DNA of 16,040 nucleotides from Candidatus Izemoplasmatales bacterium (GTDB lineage Bacteria; Bacillota_I; Bacilli_A; Izemoplasmatales; Hujiaoplasmataceae). The stretch lies in the NCBI GenBank assembly GCA_028702245.1, contig JAQVPE010000003.1:1-16040 (forward strand), in the 5' to 3' direction. Position numbers and translations under genes: made by a program. Each line of letters opens with the position of its first letter. Position 1 is the first letter of the stretch. Positions 8,002-14,340 of this stretch are shown in pieces. The notes beneath the pieces were generated by a model. That model was not told the origin of the DNA and ran no database searches. It saw nothing but the letters and a program-made list of their open reading frames with translations.

Positions 8002-10350
8002 TTGGAAAAGTACGATGTACTGATTATCGGCAGCGATATCGCTTCTTTGACGGCGGCGCTTTTTCTTGCCAGAAAAATGCGGAGCGTATCCGTTTTAGTT
8101 GATGAAAAGGCCGATGCTATTTTTCCATCGAGCATGACTCTCACCGATCCCGAAAACAACAAGTACCAATTCGAATACGATCGCGACGGGTTTCTTCCCG
8201 GACTCAACCCTCAAGGGTTGATAACCAAATACATGAAGATTCTCGGGTTGGCAGATGAGATTAAAGGCGATATCATCGAATCTGACTATCTTGCCCGTCC
8301 AGATGGTTCTTTCCGTAGGCGTGATCATAATTTTGATCGCTACAAAGTATATCTTATTCGCTATTATCCTAAACAAAGAGACGCTATTCACAAGTTTTTC
8401 CGCGATTTAGAAAAACACTACGAAAACTATATCAATCAACAGCAAAACATGATCAACAATCGTGAGTATACCCTCACTTCTTTAATGATTGAATGGGGCG
8501 ACTATCCGCTTCAAGAGCTGCTTAGAAAATATTTTTCCGATCCCGATCTTATCAACGAGTTTTTGCTTAATCACCAAATCAACGGTCTAGACCCGGAAAA
8601 AATCAACAGTTATAATTTCTTTTCACAGTTTTTTCTTGAATTGAAAGAAGGCCTTTATCAGATTCGAACATCACAAGCACAAGTCAGGGATTTATTGCTT
8701 GAAAAACTAAATATCATCGATCCCAAAATGATTCAAAAACGGCGGATCAAAGAATATGTTTATGATGATACCGGAAAAATAACCGAAGTCATCGACTTCG
8801 CGAATAAAAAAATCATCGCCAAGCATTTTATCGTCAACAGTAAGCCGGATTTGTTTTTTAAGACCCATTTCCTCAGTTTTACTGATGATATCGAGAAAAT
8901 TGAAGCCTATTATCCGAATCTTCACACCGCAAAACGGAAAAATACGCTTTATTTGGCGTTGAATCAAAAACCGAGTTCTCTTGGTATCAGCGAGATGATA
9001 TATCATTTTCCATTAACAGACACTGAAGAAGGCGGGATTGTCTCTTTATTCAACTACAGCCTTTATGATCCAAAGGCGTGTTCTCCAAAAAACGGTATGC
9101 TATGTCTCGATTTCGTATATGATGAAACCAAGCCGATCAAGCAGGATATGCTTATAAACATGTTGTTTCAATATTTTCCCAAACTGAAGAAGACAATCGT
9201 CGCCATCAAGGAAGGCGTTCCCACACAGTACCTTTCAAACATTAGCCGCGAGGAGATGCGCAAAGGCCTTTCGATCAACAAACAGATCGAAATCGAGGCC
9301 GGAGAACACTTGCGCTTTTTTGAGAACTTGCATCTCGTCGGTTCTTGGCTCAGAGCTGAAGCGGGATTATATGGCTGTCTTCACAGCGGTATTTTTCTAG
9401 GCGATCAAATCGAAGAAATACTCTATTTCGGCGATGATGATGATACTTTCTATTATTTGACAAATGATGAGATCATGATGATGATCAGGCACAACTATGG
9501 AAAGAAACTGCTTGGAAAGACTGAAATCCACATCAATTTCCATATTGGCAAAACCGACTATTTTATCAGAACCAAAGCCAAGAACATCACCATCCACCGA
9601 GGCGAGTACGCCAACTGCGATTTAGCTATCTACACAACCAACGACAAGCTCTCCAACCTCCTGTTAAAAAAAGTAACGTTCGATGAGGTTTTGCAGGGCG
9701 GTGGATTCCGTTACACCGGCAACACCGATCTTCTTTATGAAGTCGTATCGGCTTTTGAACTGAGCGATTATCAGGAAACCGAGCCGCGCTTCCAGCCGCG
9801 AGTGAAAATCAGAAATCTCGGCTCATTGTTCTTTTTCGGATATCTCATCATCTTTAGCGCCGTTAGCCTAATGCACAACTTCATCAATATGATCTGGCTG
9901 GCGCCGTTTGCTCTAGCGTTGGTGCTTGCCATGGGATTCGTCCGCTTGAGAGTGTATCGCAAACTCAATTGGTTTGAATATGTTTGGGCTTCCTTATATC
10001 TTGCCATGACGATTATGGCAATTTTCTGGCCCGCTTTCAACACCTGGAAAAACGACGACGCTTTACTTGGAATAATGGGCGGAGGTTTTTTTATCACCTG
10101 GCTCATCAACAAGCCGATCGTCTATGATTTCCGCAAACATGATTTCCGTCAGGATTACGCGAACACCAAGTTGTTCAAAGTCGTCAGCAATGGCATTAAT
10201 TTTGTCTGGGCGCTGTTCTTCCTCGGAATCTTGGGAGGAGCTTACCTCACCGGAAATGATTATGTGAGCGCTTGGTATAACTTGGTATTCGTCGGGATCT
10301 TTCTGACCTATGTCTATCCGCTGATCTATGTCAGAACCAACATCAAATAA
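8002..10350 (+). CDS. FAD-oxidoreductase-like / SCP2 / six-TM fusion protein of unknown function
   Basis: The 782-residue product has three parts. Residues 1-475 resemble phytoene-desaturase/amine-oxidase-type flavoproteins: an N-terminal Rossmann strand-helix (YDVLIIG), an acid at the end of strand 2 (VDE, 33-35) and a C-terminal flavin-side motif NLHLVGS...GCLHSG (442-463). Residues about 485-590 read as an SCP2-type lipid-binding domain (HIGKTDYFIRTKAKNI, then YANCDLAIYTTNDKLSNLLL, then YTGNTDLLYEVV). Residues 607-777 hold about six TMs with KPIVYDFRKHDF between TM4 and TM5. The dinucleotide motif is odd: GSDIAS (10-15) where GxGxxG is expected. The start is TTG at 8002 because GGAGGTG (7989-7995) lies 6 bases before it; the earlier GTG at 7993 is inside that site. 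It is the first gene of a tight unit with a PAS protein, ispD and ispF. Modification or carriage of an isoprenoid or membrane lipid is an inference only. Confidence 0.75.
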   Translation: MEKYDVLIIGSDIASLTAALFLARKMRSVSVLVDEKADAIFPSSMTLTDPENNKYQFEYDRDGFLPGLNPQGLITKYMKILGLADEIKGDIIESDYLARPDGSFRRRDHNFDRYKVYLIRYYPKQRDAIHKFFRDLEKHYENYINQQQNMINNREYTLTSLMIEWGDYPLQELLRKYFSDPDLINEFLLNHQINGLDPEKINSYNFFSQFFLELKEGLYQIRTSQAQVRDLLLEKLNIIDPKMIQKRRIKEYVYDDTGKITEVIDFANKKIIAKHFIVNSKPDLFFKTHFLSFTDDIEKIEAYYPNLHTAKRKNTLYLALNQKPSSLGISEMIYHFPLTDTEEGGIVSLFNYSLYDPKACSPKNGMLCLDFVYDETKPIKQDMLINMLFQYFPKLKKTIVAIKEGVPTQYLSNISREEMRKGLSINKQIEIEAGEHLRFFENLHLVGSWLRAEAGLYGCLHSGIFLGDQIEEILYFGDDDDTFYYLTNDEIMMMIRHNYGKKLLGKTEIHINFHIGKTDYFIRTKAKNITIHRGEYANCDLAIYTTNDKLSNLLLKKVTFDEVLQGGGFRYTGNTDLLYEVVSAFELSDYQETEPRFQPRVKIRNLGSLFFFGYLIIFSAVSLMHNFINMIWLAPFALALVLAMGFVRLRVYRKLNWFEYVWASLYLAMTIMAIFWPAFNTWKNDDALLGIMGGGFFITWLINKPIVYDFRKHDFRQDYANTKLFKVVSNGINFVWALFFLGILGGAYLTGNDYVSAWYNLVFVGIFLTYVYPLIYVRTNIK

Positions 10351-10375
10351 GGTATAACGGAAGGAGAAGATTTCA

Positions 10376-11548
10376 TTGGAAGATATTTTTATTTATATCT
10401 GTCTTGGCACGATGGGGCTTTTGTTCATCTTATCGAGCGCCATCTACCGCAAAGTCCATATCTGGAAACCGATCCTTTTGGTGTTCTTTATCCTTATTTT
10501 TGTGGTGATCAGATTCTTTTCGGAGTGGCTCTCATTCATCGCCGTCGACAAAGCAAAAGAGTATTATGAATATCTTCTTTATTTTGGGACAGTTATCTTT
10601 GCGATTACCCTCAAACGCAAAATCAGGATCACCCAGAATTTGACAGATTATGATTTCTTTGAACTCGAAAAAGAACTAGATGATACCAAAACGGCATCGG
10701 ATTTGTTGAGACAAAGATATATCGCTACCATTGGTTTGGTTAATGAAGCTTTATTCTTCTATAATGAGGATCAAAACGGACTGTTTGTCACCGATCAATT
10801 TTTGGAAATAACCAAAACCACAAACCATGAATATTCGCTTGAAGAATACACGAAGATGATCCATGAAGATGACCGGACTGCTTATTTGGGGATTATCAAA
10901 AAAGCCAACAAGAAAAATCCGAACTATGATATGAAATACCGCATCCTCGTCGGTTCGGGATTTATCTGGGTTGAAGAACGGGGCCGTGTCTTCGAGTTCG
11001 ACAAGAAGATCCATATCATCGGCGCGGTCAAACCGATCGACATCAAACTGTTTCCGGACACCTCGATCCACGAGATCGATTCTCTGCCAAACGAGCAAAA
11101 CCTTCTTGCTTATTTGCTACAGGCAACGAAAGAAACAGAACCGTTTTATCTGATCATGATTCAACTTACCAACATTCCCGATATCAACCACCGTTTTGGC
11201 AGAGATGTTGGCAACTTGATGATTGCCGAATATATCAAAAAAATGCGTTTCCACTTTGCCAAAGACGTCAATAGCGTTTTTCGGATCACCGGAATCCAAT
11301 TTGCCCTGATCATCAAAGAGCAACGCAAATATGATGTTTTGTACCGCGCCCTCCAAAGCGGAGGCGACCTTGTGAATTTGATGCTCAACATCGGCGGCAT
11401 CCAACAGGTGGTGTACCCCAACCTTGGGATCATTCGGCATGAGCCTTGGTCCGAGTACTCGGTTTCAGAACTGACAAGTTTGGCAAACAAGACACTGAAT
11501 GAGGCAATCCGCAATCAAAAACGCAACTACTCGATTTATGGCGAGTGA
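10376..11548 (+). CDS. Membrane PAS protein with degenerate GGDEF domain
   Basis: This 390-residue protein appears to be a membrane-anchored sensor. It has two to three N-terminal TMs (about 4-22, 30-48, 64-79), a short helical linker (95-115), a PAS fold (about 116-225; FYNEDQNGLFVT, MIHEDDR, then FIWVEERGRV) and a GGDEF-type fold (about 237-385). In the last part the signature loop is TGIQF (305-309) in place of GGDEF, within FRITGIQFALII. The metal-site region MIQLTNIPDINHRFGRDVGN (261-280) lacks the usual aspartate, so diguanylate cyclase activity is very unlikely. Such dead domains usually bind a ligand or a partner. The TM-PAS-degenerate GGDEF layout recalls the front half of the c-di-AMP phosphodiesterase GdpP, but no DHH/DHHA1 part is present. 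The start is TTG with AAGGAG at 10361-10366. It lies 25 bases after the FAD/SCP2 gene and 24 before ispD. Confidence 0.75.
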   Translation: MEDIFIYICLGTMGLLFILSSAIYRKVHIWKPILLVFFILIFVVIRFFSEWLSFIAVDKAKEYYEYLLYFGTVIFAITLKRKIRITQNLTDYDFFELEKELDDTKTASDLLRQRYIATIGLVNEALFFYNEDQNGLFVTDQFLEITKTTNHEYSLEEYTKMIHEDDRTAYLGIIKKANKKNPNYDMKYRILVGSGFIWVEERGRVFEFDKKIHIIGAVKPIDIKLFPDTSIHEIDSLPNEQNLLAYLLQATKETEPFYLIMIQLTNIPDINHRFGRDVGNLMIAEYIKKMRFHFAKDVNSVFRITGIQFALIIKEQRKYDVLYRALQSGGDLVNLMLNIGGIQQVVYPNLGIIRHEPWSEYSVSELTSLANKTLNEAIRNQKRNYSIYGE

Positions 11549-11572
11549 TGGCGAGCATATGGGAGTCAGACG

Positions 11573-12223
11573 ATGTATCAGGCTTTGATCGTCGCCGCCG
11601 GCGCGGGGACTAGGAGTGGACTTCTCCACAATAAGAATTTGCATCCTATCAAGGATAAGCCGATGATCCTTTACAGTCTTGAGCGTTTTCTTGAAGATGA
11701 AGACTGTGAAGGCGTCGTAGTCGTCTGTTCTGAAGACGATTATGGGTTATTTAATGAAATTTTGAAAGACAATGCAGTTTTGGTATTGGGTGGCGACTCC
11801 CGACAAAAGAGCGTTATGAATGGTTTGGCTGAAATCAATGCTCGCTATGTGCTGATCCACGATGGAGCGAGACCCAATTTGAAGCTTGATGTTATCAAAA
11901 GGATCAAAGATGGTTTGACCAAACATGATGCTGTTACGCCGGTTGTGAAAGCTAAAGACGCTTTGGCCGTGATCTATGAGGATTATCTCAATGAGTCAAT
12001 CAACCGCGAAAACGTCATGTATATCCAGACGCCACAAGCGTTTGTAACGGAAAAAATCAAAAAAGCCCATCAATTGGCGCAGGCAAACAACCACGTATAT
12101 CTCGATGACGCAACCTTATTTCAAAACGAAATCAAGGAAAAAGTAAGCGTCGTCCTCGGCGATTCGAACAACATCAAAGCCACTACGGCTGATGACTTTG
12201 TATTATTGGAGGCTTTATTATGA
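11573..12223 (+). CDS. ispD: 2-C-methyl-D-erythritol 4-phosphate cytidylyltransferase
   Basis: IspD couples CTP to MEP to give CDP-methylerythritol, the third step of the non-mevalonate isoprenoid pathway, in the cytoplasm. The 216-residue product has the nucleotidyltransferase signatures: AAGAGTRSG (8-16), a conserved lysine at 21, GGDSRQKSVMNGL (73-85), IHDGARP (95-101), QTPQAF (152-157) and DDA (178-180). The DTIK-type stretch of many homologues reads AKDAL here (126-130). ispD-type annotation fits better than TarI (ribitol-phosphate cytidylyltransferase) because ispF is directly fused to it by a 4-base ATGA overlap. The ribosome binding site is GGGAG at 11561-11565. It is co-directional and tightly spaced with the upstream PAS gene. 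Confidence 0.92.
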   Translation: MYQALIVAAGAGTRSGLLHNKNLHPIKDKPMILYSLERFLEDEDCEGVVVVCSEDDYGLFNEILKDNAVLVLGGDSRQKSVMNGLAEINARYVLIHDGARPNLKLDVIKRIKDGLTKHDAVTPVVKAKDALAVIYEDYLNESINRENVMYIQTPQAFVTEKIKKAHQLAQANNHVYLDDATLFQNEIKEKVSVVLGDSNNIKATTADDFVLLEALL

Positions 12224-12711
12224 TCAGAATCGGTTTTTCCAAAGACATTCATCCACTCGTTGAGGGCCGGCCATTCATTTTGGGCGGCATCAAGATCGAA
12301 CACGACAAAGGAGCCGTCGGACATTCGGATGCCGACTGTCTGCTTCATGCCATTTCCGAATCGATTCTGGGGGCGCTCGCTCTCGGCGACCTCGGTAAAT
12401 TTTTTCCAAACGAGAACCCTGATTATAGGGGATACGACTCGGCTTTGATCCTCAAAGAGATATTCACCTATGCCCAAAACAAAGGCTATGAGATTCACAA
12501 TTTGGATTGCATGGTTTCTCTCGAAAGGCCTAAATTAAGACCGTATATAGATGAAATGCGGAAACGGATCGCCGAGATACTAGAAACCGATATCGACAAG
12601 ATTTCGATCAAGGCTACCACATTTGAGGGGCTTGGGATCGTCGGCGAAGGAAAAGCCATCATCTGTGAAGCGGTTGTCTTGCTTGAAAACGACATGCTTT
12701 TGATGCTATGA
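12220..12711 (+). CDS. ispF: 2-C-methyl-D-erythritol 2,4-cyclodiphosphate synthase
   Basis: IspF cyclises CDP-ME 2-phosphate to MEcPP with release of CMP, the fifth step of the MEP pathway; the family forms trimers with a Zn site between subunits. The 163-residue product has the expected metal ligands D9 and H11 (KDIHP) and H43 (in DADCLLHAI). It also has GDLGKFFPN (56-64) and the CDP-binding KATTFEGLGIVGEG (131-144). Length is normal. It overlaps ispD by 4 bases and ends in a terminator whose stem starts at the last base of the stop codon. Having ispD and ispF together shows that the host makes isoprenoids by the MEP route. Confidence 0.95.
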   Translation: MIRIGFSKDIHPLVEGRPFILGGIKIEHDKGAVGHSDADCLLHAISESILGALALGDLGKFFPNENPDYRGYDSALILKEIFTYAQNKGYEIHNLDCMVSLERPKLRPYIDEMRKRIAEILETDIDKISIKATTFEGLGIVGEGKAIICEAVVLLENDMLLML

Positions 12712-12728
12712 GGCCTAAGGGCCTTTTT
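12711..12728 (+). terminator. Intrinsic terminator after ispF
   Basis: The stem AGGCC/GGCCT (12711-12715 with 12720-12724) has loop TAAG, then TTTTT and a further T-rich CTTTCT. It begins at the final A of the ispF stop codon. Confidence 0.8.
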
Positions 12729-12778
12729 CTTTCTCGATTCGTTCATAAGGGATTTTGTTTTTTTCTTTCAAGCGTTTG

Positions 12779-12787
12779 TGATACAAT
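12779..12787 (+). promoter_or_regulatory. Extended -10 promoter of the yutD unit
   Basis: TGATACAAT is a near-perfect extended -10, 24 bases before the yutD start. The -35 region is a run of T (12757-12764) without a clear TTGACA. Confidence 0.55.
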
Positions 12788-12811
12788 TGTTTATGCAAGG
12801 AGATGAACATC

Positions 12812-13102
12812 ATGATTGAAATGATCGAATCGATTCACGGCGAGTTTGAAATCATCAAAAACCATCGCGATGCTTTTGTTCTCGATGATTTTAACAAGCG
12901 CTACACCGACATCTTTGATATCTATCCTTATCTTGTGGGCGACTATTCCGCAGGATTGCTAAGATTGAAGGGCTTTGCCATGACAGGAAAGAATAGTTTT
13001 AAATACATCCCGGATTATTTATCGGAATCGTGTCCGCTGAACTGTGCTTACTACATCCTCAAAAACCCGCATTTCGATCCCCAAAAAAAACGAGAAGAGT
13101 AA
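12812..13102 (+). CDS. yutD: YutD-like protein (DUF1027)
   Basis: This is a small cytoplasmic protein of unknown function, conserved in Bacillota. The 96-residue product has the family core: a start with FEIIKNHRDAF (12-22), DIFDIYPYLVGDY (33-45), LLRLKGF (49-55) and a CPLNC pair (C74, C78) before AYYILKN. The ATG at 12812 is preferred over the ATG at 12803 because AAGGAG (12797-12802) abuts the latter but lies 9 bases before the former. It is the first gene of a close group with the NifU-like and YutG-like genes (gaps of 12 and 11 bases). These families are also neighbours in the Bacillus yut region, which supports the call. The spaced cysteines could bind metal or be redox-active, but nothing visible proves this. 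Confidence 0.85.
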   Translation: MIEMIESIHGEFEIIKNHRDAFVLDDFNKRYTDIFDIYPYLVGDYSAGLLRLKGFAMTGKNSFKYIPDYLSESCPLNCAYYILKNPHFDPQKKREE

Positions 13103-13114
13103 AGAAGTGATACT

Positions 13115-13351
13115 ATGACCGAGGAAGAAATCATTATCGAAATCAAAGAAGTCATCAATCTGATTAGACCTTATATCCGCCGTGACGGCGGCGATATCGA
13201 ATTTATCAACTTTGAAGACGGAATCGTCTATGTCAAGATGTCCGGCGCCTGCATTGGCTGTGCAGGCTTCGAATCAACGCTCCAAGAAATGGTTGAGGAC
13301 ACGCTTCTTGAAAGAGTCCCCGGCGTTATCGGCGTCGAGCATATCTGGTAG
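13115..13351 (+). CDS. NifU-like C-terminal-domain protein (Fe-S scaffold/carrier)
   Basis: Proteins of this type hold and pass on [4Fe-4S] clusters. The 78-residue product is a stand-alone NifU C-terminal domain. It has RPYIRRDGGDIEF (18-30), the cluster-binding CxxC in GACIGCAGFEST (C46, C49) and VPGVIGVEHIW at the end. Length matches the short Bacillus YutI type. The ribosome binding site is weak (AAGAAGTGA before the ATG), so coupling with yutD 12 bases upstream may help translation. It may serve host Fe-S enzymes such as IspG and IspH of the MEP pathway; that is an inference, not visible here. Confidence 0.92.
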   Translation: MTEEEIIIEIKEVINLIRPYIRRDGGDIEFINFEDGIVYVKMSGACIGCAGFESTLQEMVEDTLLERVPGVIGVEHIW

Positions 13352-13362
13352 GAGGATCGCAT

Positions 13363-13851
13363 ATGAAATCAGAGAACATGAAAGAAACCTGCATTCGGAT
13401 GATCGAGGAACGCGGATGCAAGATCGCAGATATAGTTGAAATAGTCTACGATCTTCAAAAAAAGTATATTCCCGATCTTGACCTTGCGACTTGCATAGAC
13501 GCGGTCGACAGAGTCCTCGGAAAGCGCGAAGTCCAATATGCAGTCTTCACCGGCGTCGAACTTGATTATCTCGCCGAAAACGAGAAACTGCGAGAACCGC
13601 TTCAGTCACTTGTCAATAGCGATAATCCTCTTTTTGGCATCGATGAGATCCTTGTCCTTTCCATCTGTAACCTATACGGATCGATCGGACTTACCAATTT
13701 CGGCTATGTCGACAAAGTAAAACCGGGAATCATCGGCAAGCTCGATAAAATCGGCAAAGAAACCGGGTTTTGCCACACGTTTCTCGATGACATCATCGGC
13801 GCAATAGCCGCTGCAGCGGCGAGTTCCGTTGCCCATAACGCCCAAGACTGA
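13363..13851 (+). CDS. yutG: YutG family protein, phosphatidylglycerophosphatase A-related
   Basis: The 162-residue product matches the soluble YutG branch of the PgpA family. It has EIVYDLQKKYIPDL (26-39), AVDRVLGKREVQYAVFTG (47-64, conserved family core), FGIDEILVLSICNLYGSIG (91-109), TNFGYVDKVKPGI (111-123) and HTFLDDIIGAIAAA (138-151). E. coli PgpA dephosphorylates phosphatidylglycerol phosphate, but this shorter form has no clear membrane anchor, so that reaction is only suggested by homology. The start at 13363 has AGGAGG at 13350-13355, and the second ATG at 13378 is too far from it. It lies 11 bases after the NifU-like gene. The biochemical role of this branch is uncertain; the family call is firm. 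Confidence 0.87.
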   Translation: MKSENMKETCIRMIEERGCKIADIVEIVYDLQKKYIPDLDLATCIDAVDRVLGKREVQYAVFTGVELDYLAENEKLREPLQSLVNSDNPLFGIDEILVLSICNLYGSIGLTNFGYVDKVKPGIIGKLDKIGKETGFCHTFLDDIIGAIAAAAASSVAHNAQD

Positions 13852-13921
13852 GAGATATTTCGGGTAGTGAAAACAACAATCACTTAAAGATAGCAGCCAT
13901 TATTTTCAAGGAGGCGACGAC

Positions 13922-14257
13922 ATGAAGGTTGGCGACATCGTCAAAGGACTGATTACCAACATTAAACCCTACGGGGCGTTTGTCAAAATCGATGAAGATA
14001 ATAACGGCCTGATCCACATCTCGGAAATAAGCGACAAATACGTGAGAAACATCGAAGACATCCTGACGGTTGGCGAAATCGTTGAGCTACAGGTTATCAA
14101 AATCACCGACGACAACAAGATCAGTTTGAGTTATCGCAACATCAACCGCAAAAAACGGCGCAAGTATCAAGAAGTGAAACTCACCGAGGGTTTCAAACCG
14201 TTTGAACAAAAACTTCCAGAGTGGATCAAAAACTACAAAGTGCAAAAAGACGAATGA
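13922..14257 (+). CDS. yugI: S1-domain RNA-binding protein (YugI/GSP13-like)
   Basis: This 111-residue protein has one S1/OB-fold RNA-binding domain at about 1-72: KVGDIVKGLITNIKPYGAFV, GLIHISEIS (29-37), VGEIVELQVIKI, then KISLSYRN. A basic tail follows (KKRRKYQEVK and onwards). Homologues are ribosome-associated stress or regulatory proteins (YugI of Bacillus, CvfD of pneumococcus). The start follows a strong AAGGAGG. It lies 70 bases after yutG with no clear promoter or terminator between, so it may be co-transcribed with the yut group. The last codons form the left arm of its own terminator, with the stop codon in the loop. yugI and pgi are close in the Bacillus chromosome too, which fits pgi following here. 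Confidence 0.88.
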   Translation: MKVGDIVKGLITNIKPYGAFVKIDEDNNGLIHISEISDKYVRNIEDILTVGEIVELQVIKITDDNKISLSYRNINRKKRRKYQEVKLTEGFKPFEQKLPEWIKNYKVQKDE

Positions 14258-14274
14258 TCACTTCGTCTTTTTTT
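14244..14274 (+). terminator. Intrinsic terminator overlapping the end of the S1 gene
   Basis: An 11-bp stem (14244-14254 with 14262-14272, core AAGACGAA/TTCGTCTT) has loop TGATCAC and a T-tract to 14274. The left arm is coding sequence and the TGA stop sits in the loop. Confidence 0.85.
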
Positions 14275-14307
14275 GACCTCTGAAAACGTTTCTTTCCAAG
14301 CGATTCA

Positions 14308-14316
14308 TGATATAAT
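14308..14316 (+). promoter_or_regulatory. Extended -10 promoter of pgi
   Basis: TGATATAAT is an exact extended -10, 25 bases before the pgi start codon. The -35 position (14288-14294) is not TTGACA-like and falls inside a cre-like sequence at 14281-14294. Confidence 0.65.
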
Positions 14317-14340
14317 CATTGATGAACAAGGAGGTTCCTT

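Noticed and set aside
7993..8004. GTG at 7993 as start of the FAD/SCP2 fusion gene
   Set aside because: It lies within the ribosome binding site GGAGGTG; the TTG at 8002 has proper spacing and leads directly into the first Rossmann strand.
11573..12223. Reading the cytidylyltransferase as TarI (teichoic acid precursor synthesis)
   Set aside because: It overlaps ispF by 4 bases and no TarJ-like reductase is next to it, so IspD is the better call.
12803..12811. ATG at 12803 as start of yutD
   Set aside because: It directly abuts AAGGAG, leaving no spacer. The ATG at 12812 has 9 bases of spacing.
13866..13884. AGTGA...TCACT inverted repeat between yutG and the S1 gene
   Set aside because: It has only 5 bp with a 9-base loop and no T-tract, so it is not a convincing terminator or operator.
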